A stretch of DNA of 64,000 nt from NCBI GenBank assembly GCA_964244295.1, contig CAXTIG010000016.1:59709-123708 (forward strand). Reading direction: 5' to 3'. A model generated the notes under the pieces. That model was not told where the DNA came from, did no database searches, and saw nothing but the letters and a program-made list of their open reading frames with translations. The position numbers and the translations under genes were made by a program. Shown here piece by piece: positions 51,636 to 59,267 of the stretch. The stretch is from JAJAZB01 sp964244295. GTDB lineage: Bacteria > Bacteroidota > Bacteroidia > Cytophagales > Spirosomataceae. Numbering within the stretch: position 1 is the stretch's first letter; the number at the start of each line of letters is the position of its first letter.

Positions 51636-52317
51636 GCACCGATTTGTAATCGGTGCGCATCCGGTTTTGCGTCTGTGACGCAAAACACCTATCAGCCGTA
51701 AATAGACACCACGTCCAGCAAACCAGGGAGTCCCACATAATTCCGGGCCGAACTGTAGAGGTAGTGTTCCGGAACCTCCACAATTCGTGCCCGAACTGGA
51801 TTGTCGTGGATGTACATCAGTTTTTGTTGGAGAAATTCAGGCGTAATGCATTCTTTCGCCTGATTGCCATCCTGCCAGAACTTAAAATTTTCGACGTTAC
51901 TTCGGTATTTACCCGCAAACGCGAAGCGGTGCAGCATCCACTCCCGGCGACTTTCGGGAATATCCTGAATGGCGCCGACAATTTTTTTTTGACGTGAATT
52001 TTTTACAATCACGGACAATGTCCGACAGCTCGTAACCGGGTTTGGCGGCGGCTAAGGCGTGTAAGTGCTTGCTCATCAGACACCAACCGAACAAGACTAA
52101 GCCCTTCTTTTCCTGGCAAAAACGGAGTGAATCCACCAGGATTGTTTTGTAAGCATCCCGCGTGAAGACGTCGACCCAGTCCACCACCGTCATAGTCAGG
52201 AAATGGGTTTCGTAGGGGTTTCGGATAAAATACTGAGAGGAGGCCATGGGTAATGGAGTTGAAGATGAAAGGCGTCGCAGACGCAAAACCACGTCCGCAC
52301 CGATTACAAATCGGTGC
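51636..52317. mobile_element. REP-associated transposase unit flanked by paired hairpins (REPtron-like)
   Basis: Each end carries two hairpins in mirror order. The left outer hairpin is GCACCGATT-TGT-AATCGGTGC (51636-51656), the left inner is TTTTGCGTC-TGT-GACGCAAAA (51665-51685). On the right the order is inner GCGTC-GCA-GACGC with AAAA (about 52272-52288), then outer GCACCGATT-ACA-AATCGGTGC (52297-52317). The transposase gene (HUH family) lies between. The pairing of palindromes with an HUH Tyr transposase is the defining layout of REP/BIME systems. No further copy of these hairpins is visible in the window. Confidence 0.8.
51692..52247 (-). pseudogene. REP-associated tyrosine transposase (Y1/HUH), frameshifted at an A9 run
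   Basis: An IS200-like HUH single-strand nuclease. Frame 1 starts MASSQYFIRNPYETHFLTMT with the HUH motif KHLHAL at residues 60-65 and ends in ELSDIVRDCKKFTSKK. At the A9 run (T9 on the plus strand, 51982-51990) the frame breaks: the continuation IVGAIQDIPESRREWMLHRF ... YIHDNPVRARIVEVPEHYLYSSARNYVG is in another frame and ends at 51692. With eight As the two halves join as TSKKIVGAIQ, giving about 184 residues. Either a recent frameshift, a sequencing error, or transcriptional slippage at the A-run that restores the full protein. The catalytic Tyr would lie in the second part. Confidence 0.82.
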
Positions 52318-52359
52318 GAGCGGTGAGCGGTGCCACGAGCGGCTCGCAACTTCAAAAAT

Positions 52360-52395
52360 AAAAAGGTCAGCCCTTGCGCAAGGGCTGACCTTTTT
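52360..52395 (-). terminator. Terminator downstream of purL
   Basis: AAAAAGGTCAGCCCTTG and CAAGGGCTGACCTTTTT form a 17-bp stem with a two-base loop; on the minus strand it ends in a T-run, 18 bases past the purL stop. Confidence 0.85.
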
Positions 52396-52412
52396 AGCAA
52401 ACGGTCGATTCG

Positions 52413-54719
52413 TTACGCCAGCAGTGCCCGCTCCAGCCCATTGTCGTACCCATCCTTCGCCTCAACGGTCGAAAGCACTTCCTCGCCATCGACCACCAGG
52501 CCGGAAGCCGTGACCTCACCTAACCGCTCGAAGGAAACGTTGTTTTCCAACAACAGTTTCTCCAGCGCCGCCTCGTGTTCGGGGTACACGCTCACCACCA
52601 CCCGGCTCTGGCTTTCGCCGAACAAAAACGCGTCTTTGCGGAAACGCCGGTCGGTTTTCACCGAAAAACCCAGCCCGCGCGGCAGCGCCGACTCGGCCAG
52701 GGTGACGAACAGCCCGCCGTCGGATACGTCGTGGGCGGATTGAATCAACTGGCTTTGAATCAATTGCTTCACCACGTTTTGCACCTGGGCTTCTTCGTCG
52801 ATGTCGAATTGGGGAGCGGGCGAGGCTTTCACACCCCGGTAACTGTACAAATATTCGGAGGAAGCAATGTCGTTTTGTGACGCACCGATGAGATAGATCC
52901 GGTCGCCGACGGCTTTGAAATCGAGCGTGGTGAGGTGTTCGGGGTTTTCCATCAAGCCCAGCATCCCAATGGTCGGCGTGGGAAACACCGGCCCGCCGTC
53001 GGCGGATTGGTTGTAAAAACTCACGTTGCCGCCGGTCACGGGCGTGCCGAATTTTTCGCAGCCCCGCGTCATGCCCTTGATGGCCCCGACGAATTGCCAA
53101 TACACTTCGGGCACGTAGGGATTGCCAAAATTGAGGTTGTTGGTAATCGCCAGCGGCTCGCCGCCCGCGCAAACGATGTTGCGGGCGGCCTCACTTACGG
53201 CGATGGCCGTGCCCACTTCGGGGTCGGCGTTTACGTAGCGGGCGTTGCAGTCTACCGTGATGACGATGCTTTTGTCGGTGCCCTTCACCTGCACCACGGC
53301 GGCGTCCGCCGGGGCGTTCACCGTGCGGGTGCTGGCCCCAATGGTTTTGTCGTACTGCTCGTACACCCACTTTTTGGAGGCGATGTTGGGGTGGGAAAGC
53401 AGGTGCCTGGCGACGGCGCGAACCTCACCCCCCGGCCCCCTCTCCTGCTGAGAGGGGGTGTAAAAGTCCTTCCCAGTAGGGGAAGGGTTGGGATGGGGTT
53501 TTTCATCCAAATCGGGCACCGTGTTAAGGTCAAATTTTTTGAATTCCTGAAAATACGCCGGTTCGCGGTACTCGCGCTGATAGACGGGCGCACCGCCGCC
53601 CAGCACGAGGTCGTCGGCGGGCACGTCGGCCACGAGTTCGCCGTCGCGGTAAAAGTGCAGGCGCTGGGTGTCGGTCACGGTGCCGATTTGGGCGCAGTGC
53701 AAATCCCATTTTTCAAAAATGCGCAGAATCACCGGCTCGTAGCCCCGTTCCACGACGACCAGCATCCGCTCCTGCGATTCGCTGAGCAGGATTTCCCAGG
53801 CCCGCATGGCTTCCTGACGCGTCGGCACCAAATCGAGGTTGATTTCCATGCCGTGCTCGCCCTTCGCGCTCATTTCCGACGTCGAGCAGATGATGCCCGC
53901 CGCGCCCATGTCCTGAATGCCGATGACGTGGCCCGTTTCGATGATTTCGAGCGTGGCTTCGAGCAGCAGTTTTTCCTGGAAGGGGTCGCCCACCTGCACG
54001 GCGGGGAGTTTGGCGTTCGATTTTTCGGAAATGTCTTCGCTGGCAAAACTCGCCCCGCCGATGCCGTCCTTGCCCGTGGCCGAGCCGACGATAAACACCG
54101 GGTTGCCCACGCCGTAGCTGGTGGCTTTCGCCACTTTTCCGGCTTTCACAATGCCCGCCGAAAAGGCGTTGACGAGCGGGTTGACGTTGTAGCACTCGTC
54201 GAAAAAGACCTCGCCGCCCACCGTCGGGATGCCGAAGGCGTTGCCGTAATCGCCGATGCCTTTCACGACACCCTTGAGCAGGCGTTTGGTTTTGGGCAAA
54301 CTCAGGTTGCCGAAGCGCAGCGAGTTGAGTTGAGCGATGGGCCGGGCGCCCATCGTGAAAATGTCGCGGTTGATGCCGCCCACGCCCGTGGCCGCGCCCT
54401 GGTAGGGTTCGAGGGCCGAGGGGTGGTTGTGCGATTCGATTTTAAAGGCGCAGCCCAAGCCGTCGCCCAGATCGACCAGCCCGGCGTTTTCTTCGCCCGC
54501 TTTGGCGAGCATCCGGGGGGAGTCGCGGGGGAGTTTTTTGAGCCAGGCAATCGAGTTTTTGTAGGAGCAATGTTCCGACCACATCACCGAAAAGATGGCG
54601 ACTTCGGTGAAGTTGGGCGCCCGGCCCAGGATTTGGTGGATGCGGTCGAATTCTTCGGCCAGCAGGCCCAGTTTTTGGGCGGTTTCAACGGTGGGCAGGG
54701 CTTCGGCGACTTGACTCAT
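52413..54719 (-). CDS. purL: Phosphoribosylformylglycinamidine synthase subunit PurL, with palindromic-repeat insert
   Basis: Catalyses ATP-dependent conversion of FGAR to FGAM in purine synthesis; small-type PurL (768 residues) that works with PurS and PurQ. Motifs include SEHCSYKNSI, ESHNHPSALEPYQGAATGVGG, FDECYN, GGASFASEDI, GIQDMGAAGIICSTSEM, TVDCNARYVNADPEVGTAIAVSEAARNIVCAGG and SAHDVSDGGLFVTLAE. The start ATG 54719 (MSQVAEALPTVE) fits the family; the open frame continues upstream through a repeat. At about residues 406-433 there is a foreign stretch (HPNPSPTG ... QQERGPGGEV) encoded by a palindromic DNA repeat, in the linker between the two halves; the rest is intact. Neighbouring purS/purQ genes are not present in the window. 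Confidence 0.95.
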   Translation of the reverse strand: MSQVAEALPTVETAQKLGLLAEEFDRIHQILGRAPNFTEVAIFSVMWSEHCSYKNSIAWLKKLPRDSPRMLAKAGEENAGLVDLGDGLGCAFKIESHNHPSALEPYQGAATGVGGINRDIFTMGARPIAQLNSLRFGNLSLPKTKRLLKGVVKGIGDYGNAFGIPTVGGEVFFDECYNVNPLVNAFSAGIVKAGKVAKATSYGVGNPVFIVGSATGKDGIGGASFASEDISEKSNAKLPAVQVGDPFQEKLLLEATLEIIETGHVIGIQDMGAAGIICSTSEMSAKGEHGMEINLDLVPTRQEAMRAWEILLSESQERMLVVVERGYEPVILRIFEKWDLHCAQIGTVTDTQRLHFYRDGELVADVPADDLVLGGGAPVYQREYREPAYFQEFKKFDLNTVPDLDEKPHPNPSPTGKDFYTPSQQERGPGGEVRAVARHLLSHPNIASKKWVYEQYDKTIGASTRTVNAPADAAVVQVKGTDKSIVITVDCNARYVNADPEVGTAIAVSEAARNIVCAGGEPLAITNNLNFGNPYVPEVYWQFVGAIKGMTRGCEKFGTPVTGGNVSFYNQSADGGPVFPTPTIGMLGLMENPEHLTTLDFKAVGDRIYLIGASQNDIASSEYLYSYRGVKASPAPQFDIDEEAQVQNVVKQLIQSQLIQSAHDVSDGGLFVTLAESALPRGLGFSVKTDRRFRKDAFLFGESQSRVVVSVYPEHEAALEKLLLENNVSFERLGEVTASGLVVDGEEVLSTVEAKDGYDNGLERALLA
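53421..53503. repeat. Palindromic repeat inserted in frame inside purL
   Basis: The plus strand reads AACCTCACCCCCCGGCCCCC, then TCTCCTGCTGAGAGGGGG, a spacer, CTTCCCAGTAGGGGAAGG and GTTGGGATGGGGTT. CCCCTCTC/GAGAGGGG and CCTTCCC/GGGGAAGG form two hairpins, and the whole is roughly palindromic (AACCTCACCCC ... GGGATGGGGTT). Translated in the purL frame it gives the HPNPSPTG ... ERGPGGEV peptide that also appears in many unrelated spurious ORFs of Bacteroidota and Proteobacteria. The insert keeps the frame. Confidence 0.82.
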
Positions 54720-54736
54720 TCGATGGTGGATTGAAC

Positions 54737-54879
54737 AAATTCCCCCTTGTGCGGGGGCTTTGTGCGTGAGCCGAAGGGGGGTGGGCCGGTGGTGCGGTGG
54801 GAGGGGGATGTCCTCGTGCGTCCGGCCACATCCCCCTCCTCCCCGCAAACCCACCTCACCCCCCTTCAAAGGGAGATTT
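54737..54879. repeat. Imperfect inverted repeat in the purL leader
   Basis: AAATTCCCCCTTGTGCGGGG ... GAAGGGGGGTGGGCC and GGAGGGGGATGTCC on the left pair with GGACACATCCCCCTCCTCC-like and CACCTCACCCCCCTTCAAAG ... GGAGATTT on the right. It fills the space between the purL start and its predicted promoter, so it would be transcribed as a large hairpin in the 5' leader. Confidence 0.75.
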
Positions 54880-54886
54880 TCCCCGG

Positions 54887-54894
54887 CAAAGGTA
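54887..54894 (-). promoter_or_regulatory. Putative -7 element for purL
   Basis: Minus-strand TACCTTTG, an exact TAnnTTTG, about 168 bases upstream of the purL ATG. The -33 TTG is not evident (the region reads TTTTCGG). It places the inverted repeat in the leader. Confidence 0.4.
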
Positions 54895-55031
54895 GCCTTT
54901 CGCCCCCGAAAACCGGGCTGAATTTGGGCCGAACGGCCTTTCGATTTGTACAATTTTTCGGTGAAACATCGTTCTCCCCCTAACCGACCCGCCCGCCGGG
55001 CCGGGAATTTTTCGTCAACCAAACCCCTAAG

Positions 55032-55502
55032 ATGATGAATAGGAACCTGTTTTTCGCCTTGTTGCTGGCCCTCGGCCTGCCGCTGACGACCCTGGCCCAG
55101 AAAGCCGTGAAAGCCCGACCGCTCGACGGGTATTTCCTGAAAAGTGCCGTGAAAGACGCCGAAGAAAAGCCCTACGTGTGGGTATTCGACGACCAGGCCG
55201 CCTTTGAAACCGCCTTTGGCATGGCCACCACGGCCAGCAACAAACCCACGGCGGTGAATTTCGAGAAAGAAAGTGTGGTGGCGCTGGCCGCCCCCAAAAC
55301 GAAGCAACCGACGCTGATTTCGATGAACGTGGCCCAGCAGGGCGACGAACTGATGGTGAAGTACCTGATGAAACCCGACGGCCCGGAGGCGTCCTTCACC
55401 CGCCAACCCGTGCGGCTGGTCGCCATTCCGAAAGCCGTCGCTTCGGGCAAGGAAGTGGTCGTGTACGACGGTAAAGACGAAGTGCAGCGGATTCAGCACT
55501 AA
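55032..55502 (+). CDS. Exported hypothetical protein
   Basis: A 156-residue protein with signal peptide MMNRNLFFALLLALGLPLTTLAQ. The mature part is a small mixed-fold domain (YFLKSAVKDAEEKPYVWVFDD, FETAFGMATTASNKPTAVNFEKESVVALAAPK, ELMVKYLMKPDGPEASFTRQPVRLVAIPK, KEVVVYDGKDEVQR). No family recognised by eye; the pattern of strands ending in VVVYDGK suggests a beta-rich fold. It is followed by a hairpin and the convergent gene at 55556. Confidence 0.65.
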   Translation: MMNRNLFFALLLALGLPLTTLAQKAVKARPLDGYFLKSAVKDAEEKPYVWVFDDQAAFETAFGMATTASNKPTAVNFEKESVVALAAPKTKQPTLISMNVAQQGDELMVKYLMKPDGPEASFTRQPVRLVAIPKAVASGKEVVVYDGKDEVQRIQH

Positions 55503-55509
55503 ATTGTCG

Positions 55510-55540
55510 ACTTCCCGGAAGTTCAAAACTTCCGGGAAGT
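55510..55540. repeat. Palindrome with core AACTTCCGGGAAGT
   Basis: ACTTCCCGGAAGTT-CAA-AACTTCCGGGAAGT, a perfect 14-bp stem. The same core is found within the DUF1080 coding region near 24018-24036. It lies between convergent genes and may end both transcripts, although it lacks a T-run. Confidence 0.8.
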
Positions 55541-55555
55541 TAACCCCTGGCGGGG

Positions 55556-55891
55556 TTACTCTTTCTTCACCTCCGCCTCAATCACCGATTTCATTTCCTT
55601 CAGCCCCACCTCGGGCACGGCCAGCCACTTCAGGCTGGCAACCATGCCTTCGATGTTGACGTGGTTGCCGTGGCGGGCTTTCCAGGCTTCCCAGATTTGG
55701 ACGAAGTCCTCGTCTTTTTCGGTAAAGTGGCCCCGGTTTACGATTCGCTTCAGCGTTTCGTAGCTGTCGTTGCCTTGAATGTTACCACCTTTTTTCCAAA
55801 CTTCCGGGTGATGCTGACGGATGTCTTCGGCGTAGTCGAGCAGGTCTTTTAGCTGCTGGGTTACTTCGGGGAGTACGGTTTTGGTTGCCAT
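55556..55891 (-). CDS. Small hypothetical protein
   Basis: A 111-residue soluble, mostly helical protein (PEVTQQLKDLLDYAEDIRQHHPEVWKKGG, DSYETLKRIVNRGHFTEKDEDFVQIWEAWKARHGNHVNIEGMVASLKWLA). No signal peptide or known motif. The clean helical periodicity and the ATG after a non-repeat spacer support a real gene. Function unassigned. Confidence 0.6.
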   Translation of the reverse strand: MATKTVLPEVTQQLKDLLDYAEDIRQHHPEVWKKGGNIQGNDSYETLKRIVNRGHFTEKDEDFVQIWEAWKARHGNHVNIEGMVASLKWLAVPEVGLKEMKSVIEAEVKKE

Positions 55892-56058
55892 TGGTTGGTG
55901 TTTTGTGATGAAGTTTCTAAAGAAATGTTAAAAAATCGGTGCCAATCCCAGTTCCCCGGTTAAACGTGAACCCGCAACAGGCATCCAAACGTTAACTTTT
56001 TAGAAATTACAAACGCGAAGAACCAGCCGATCTCAAACCCGGCGTAACCAATAAAGTT

Positions 56059-56319
56059 ATGAAAACGATTGCCTTGAACGTGTCTGCCCTTCTGCTGATT
56101 GTCACGCTGTTGAGTAGCTGCACGGGCTACGTGCCCGCTTCCACCTCGGTGGGGGTGACGGTCGGCCCTCGGCCCTACGGGTACTACGGGTATCGTCCCT
56201 ACGCCCGGCCTTATTACCGCCGTGCGCCGGTCATTGTCCGGCCCCGGTACTACCGCGCACCCAACCCGCGCCAGTACAGCGGCGGACGCGCCTACCGGCG
56301 TGGCGGACGGCGCTGGTAA
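56059..56319 (+). CDS. Small Tyr/Arg-rich lipoprotein
   Basis: An 86-residue lipoprotein: signal peptide with lipobox LLSSC (Cys about 21), then a mature chain rich in Tyr, Pro, Gly and Arg (YGYYGYRPYARPYYRRAP, RPRYYRAPNPRQYSGGRAYRRGGRRW). Basic and probably unfolded; related in composition to the tails of the DUF6600 lipoprotein near 15 kb. Function unknown. A strong terminator follows. Confidence 0.7.
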   Translation: MKTIALNVSALLLIVTLLSSCTGYVPASTSVGVTVGPRPYGYYGYRPYARPYYRRAPVIVRPRYYRAPNPRQYSGGRAYRRGGRRW

Positions 56320-56333
56320 TCGAGCCCTTATTT

Positions 56334-56377
56334 CCCCAACAAAAAACGCCTCCCACCGGGAGGCATTTTTTGTTGGG
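56334..56377 (+). terminator. Rho-independent terminator after the small lipoprotein
   Basis: CAACAAAAAACGCCTCCC and GGGAGGCATTTTTTGTTG around a short loop, 15 bases after the stop; A-rich left and T-rich right arms. Confidence 0.85.
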
Positions 56378-56483
56378 GAAAGCCCGGTTTTAAGCGGGAG
56401 AAAAGGGTTGGCAAGTCTAGAATTTCGCCGTTTCTTGCGGGGTATTTTCTAATCAATCCACCTTCACTTTCTCCGGTTTAGTG

Positions 56484-57167
56484 ATGAAAACCAGTATTTT
56501 CCTGGCCTTGCTCCTCGCGGGCATTCAGGCCCAGGCCCAGCAGTTTTTACCCCCCATCGAGACGTTTTCGAGTAAGAAAAACGCCTACCTCATCACCACC
56601 AAAGGCGAGCGGGTAGAATTCATCCTCGACGACCTCGACCGCAAGCGCGGCCTGATTTACGACGTGGAAGGCAAAACCCTCGACGGCAAAAAGTTCGACT
56701 ACAAAGCCGAAGAAATTCAGGAAATGGGCCTGCCGCCGTCCAATTTCGCCAAGTTTGCGTCCGCCACCGAAAGCACCAACTCCATCGCCCGCGCCAAGCG
56801 AACCGACGTCAGCCAGGTGGGCCGCGAACTGGTGTTGTTTTTCCAGGAATACCTCGACGACGACAAGCGCACCGTGCTCGTACAACTGCTCAATCCGACG
56901 TTCGCCGATAAAATCCGGGTGTACGACGACCCCTTCGCCGCCGAAACAGCGGGCATCGGCTTCGCCGGGGTGCAGATGACGGGCGGTATGGACAAGTCGT
57001 TTTACGTAAAGCACGGGGGCAAAACCTTCCGTCTGAAAAAGAAAAACTACGACGAGTACATCGCCAAATTCTACGGCTCCTGTCCCGACATGCTGGCTAA
57101 ATTCAAGTCGATGCCCTGGCGGGATTTCGCTTCGCACGTCTTTTATTTCGACCAAAACTGCCAGTAA
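56484..57167 (+). CDS. Exported hypothetical protein
   Basis: A 227-residue protein with signal peptide (MKTSIFLALLLAGIQAQAQ). The mature part begins with a beta-rich segment (NAYLITTKGERVEFILDDLDRKRGLIYDVEGKTLDGKKFDYKAEEIQEMGLPP), then a helical and mixed region with YVKHGGKTFRLKKKNYDEYIAKFYGSCPDML and a terminal pair of Cys (GSCPDML, FDQNC). The family is not recognised. The start ATG 56484 follows a GTG one codon upstream. Followed by a family B inverted repeat. Confidence 0.65.
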   Translation: MKTSIFLALLLAGIQAQAQQFLPPIETFSSKKNAYLITTKGERVEFILDDLDRKRGLIYDVEGKTLDGKKFDYKAEEIQEMGLPPSNFAKFASATESTNSIARAKRTDVSQVGRELVLFFQEYLDDDKRTVLVQLLNPTFADKIRVYDDPFAAETAGIGFAGVQMTGGMDKSFYVKHGGKTFRLKKKNYDEYIAKFYGSCPDMLAKFKSMPWRDFASHVFYFDQNCQ

Positions 57168-57191
57168 GTCGTTCGGTCGGAGTTATAAAAC

Positions 57192-57281
57192 AGGGGTCAC
57201 GCTGAGCGGAGTCGAAGCGCGGTGCGGCTGGTCAGCGTTGGCCCACCGCACCGCGCTTCGACTCCGCTCAGCGTGACCCCC
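57192..57281. repeat. Inverted repeat, family B
   Basis: CAGGGGTCACGCTGAGCGGA and GTCGAAGCGCGGTGCGG pair with their mirror ending TCAGCGTGACCCC. The core (CTGGTCAGCGTTGGCCCACC) is inverted relative to the copy at 48855. Confidence 0.9.
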
Positions 57282-57302
57282 TCTTTTGTTCTTAACGGGC
57301 CG

Positions 57303-58487
57303 TCAGGCCACCGCCTCCAGCAGCGCAATCTTCGCCAGGGCTTGCTCGAAATCGTCAATCAAATCCTCCACCGCTTCCAGACCCACGGCCACGCGCACCA
57401 GGCCCTCGGTGATGCCCACGGCGGCGCGGTCGGCGGGGGGGAGTTTGGAGTGGGTCGTGCTGGCGGGGTGGGTCAGAATCGTACGCGTATCGCCGAGGTT
57501 GGGCGAAATCGAGGCGATTTGCAGGTGCTGCGTCAGCGCGTTGACGGCCTCGAAACCGCCCTTCACGTCGATGGTCAGGATGGCTCCGCCGTACTTCATC
57601 TGCTTCTTTGCCAATTCCACCTGCGGGTGACTGTCCAGAAAAGGGTAATGCACCGCGTTCAGCGCCGGGTGGCCGTCGAGGGATAGGGCCAGCGCGAGGG
57701 CATTTTCGCAGTGGGCCTTTACCCGCACGTGCAGTGTTTCGAGGCTTTTCGACAAAATCCACGCGTTGAAGGGCGAGAGCGCCGGGCCGGTGTGTCGGGC
57801 AAAAAACCGGATGGGTTCGATGAGGTCGGTCCGGCCCACGAGCACCCCGCCGAGTACGCGTCCCTGCCCGTCCATGTACTTGGTGGCCGAGTGCAGCACC
57901 AGGTCGGCCCCGAGTTCGAGGGGATTTTGTACCACGGGTGTGGCGAAGCAATTGTCGACCACCAGCGCCACGTTCAACTTTTTGGAAATCCCGGCGAGGG
58001 CTTCCAGGTCGGTCAGTTCGAGGCCGGGGTTCGAGGGGCTTTCGCAGAAGAATAATTTCGTGGCCGGCTGCGTGGCGGCTTCCCACTGGGCCAGGTCGTG
58101 CCCATCGACGAACGTCGTGGTAATGCCCCACTTCGGCAGGATTTTGCCCAAAATCTGAATGGCCGAGCCAAACAGCGCCCGCGAGGCCACCACGTGGTCG
58201 CCGCTTTGGAGCAACCCGCCGAAGGTGGCAAAAATCGCCGCCATGCCCGACCCGAAGGCCAGCCCGCTTTCGGCGCTTTCGAGGGCGCAGACTTTGGCGA
58301 TAAACTCATCGACGTTGGGGTTGGAGTAGCGCGAGTAAATGTTGCCTTCCACCTCGTCGGCGAAGAGCGAGCGGCCATTTTCGGCGTCGTCGAAGGTGAA
58401 GCTCGACGTGAGGAACAAGGGCACGGAGTGTTCGCGGTGCTGGCTGCGCTCGGTCTGGATGCGGATGGCGGCAGTTTGTTTTTGCAT
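57303..58487 (-). CDS. O-succinylhomoserine sulfhydrylase-type Cys/Met metabolism PLP enzyme
   Basis: A 394-residue PLP-dependent enzyme of the Cys/Met family. The PLP Lys is in HSATKYMDGQGRVLGG; other motifs are YSRYSNPNVDEFIAKVCALE, AFGSGMAAIFATFGGLLQSGDHVV, ESPSNPGLELTDLEALAGI, VVDNCFATPVVQNPLELGADLVLHS and PNLGDTRTILTHPASTTHSKLPPADRAAVGI. The sequence resembles MetZ (O-succinylhomoserine sulfhydrylase), which makes homocysteine from an activated homoserine and sulfide. Cystathionine gamma-synthase/lyase are alternatives. The ATG 58487 (MQKQTAAIRIQTERSQ) is the likely start. It is divergent from an Lrp-type gene. Confidence 0.85.
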   Translation of the reverse strand: MQKQTAAIRIQTERSQHREHSVPLFLTSSFTFDDAENGRSLFADEVEGNIYSRYSNPNVDEFIAKVCALESAESGLAFGSGMAAIFATFGGLLQSGDHVVASRALFGSAIQILGKILPKWGITTTFVDGHDLAQWEAATQPATKLFFCESPSNPGLELTDLEALAGISKKLNVALVVDNCFATPVVQNPLELGADLVLHSATKYMDGQGRVLGGVLVGRTDLIEPIRFFARHTGPALSPFNAWILSKSLETLHVRVKAHCENALALALSLDGHPALNAVHYPFLDSHPQVELAKKQMKYGGAILTIDVKGGFEAVNALTQHLQIASISPNLGDTRTILTHPASTTHSKLPPADRAAVGITEGLVRVAVGLEAVEDLIDDFEQALAKIALLEAVA

Positions 58488-58643
58488 GGGAAAAGATAGA
58501 TTATTGCTGCAAAATTCAGATTTTGCCAATTGAAAATCTTCGTTGATACGCAGATTTAGAAAATGAATCTACTGAAAACTGATTTGGTAGACTGGAGCGA
58601 GTTGGTTTTTTGTTAATTCGCTCCCAGTCCAGCCAAAAAATCC

Positions 58644-59111
58644 ATGACTAACCTCGACCCCACCGACCGCCGCCTGCTCGAACTCCTCCAGCAGGATGCC
58701 TACCTGACCAACAAGGAACTGGCCGCGCAACTGAACCTCTCGCCCACGCCCATCCACGAGCGCGTTAAGCGCCTGGAGCGCGAGGGGTACATCCGGGGCT
58801 ACGTGGCGCTGGTCGATAAGGCGAAAGTGGGCCGGGCGTTGGCGGTATTTTGCCAGGTCACGCTGAAGGAGCACACCCAGGAGTTCATCCGGGAGTTCGA
58901 AGAAAAAATCCGCGAGTTGCCCGAAGTGGTCGAGTGCTACAACATCGCCGGGCCGTACGATTACCTGCTGAAAGTGGCGGTGGCCGACATGGACGCCTAC
59001 CGGACGTTTCTGGTCGAAAAACTCGCCGCCCTGGCCCACATCGGCGGGCCGCAGAGCGCCTTCGTGATGGCCGAGATTAAGCACTCGACGGCGCTGCCGG
59101 TGGGTACTTGA
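58644..59111 (+). CDS. Lrp/AsnC-family transcriptional regulator
   Basis: A 155-residue regulator: N-terminal HTH (TDRRLLELLQQDAYLTNKELAAQLNLSPTPIHERVKRLEREGYIRGYVALVDK) and C-terminal RAM ligand domain (AVFCQVTLKEHTQEFIREFEEKIRELPEVVECYNIAGPYDYLLKVAVADMDAYRTFLVEKLAAL). Lrp-type proteins sense amino acids. The divergent neighbour is a Cys/Met metabolism enzyme with only about 156 bases between, so it may regulate that gene and respond to methionine or a related amino acid; this is inference. Confidence 0.9.
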   Translation: MTNLDPTDRRLLELLQQDAYLTNKELAAQLNLSPTPIHERVKRLEREGYIRGYVALVDKAKVGRALAVFCQVTLKEHTQEFIREFEEKIRELPEVVECYNIAGPYDYLLKVAVADMDAYRTFLVEKLAALAHIGGPQSAFVMAEIKHSTALPVGT

Positions 59112-59223
59112 AAAACCGTAGTTTTAACAGTCTGAACACACAAAGCGAGAAATTCGCCGTATGATATAAAAAGCAGGATTAGTGTTTAGAAACGGGCGGC
59201 AATACTTGCATAATTCGCACACG

Positions 59224-59251
59224 TTGGGCACTTTTGTTTGAACTATGTTTG
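59224..59251 (+). promoter_or_regulatory. Putative promoter of the recombinase gene
   Basis: TTG at 59224 and TATGTTTG at 59244-59251, spacing 17. The -7 matches TAnnTTTG. The GTG start is 17 bases past the -7 element. The -7 overlaps a direct repeat GTTTGAAC-TAT-GTTTGAAC. Confidence 0.4.
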
Positions 59252-59267
59252 AACTGGCACCCCGCTC

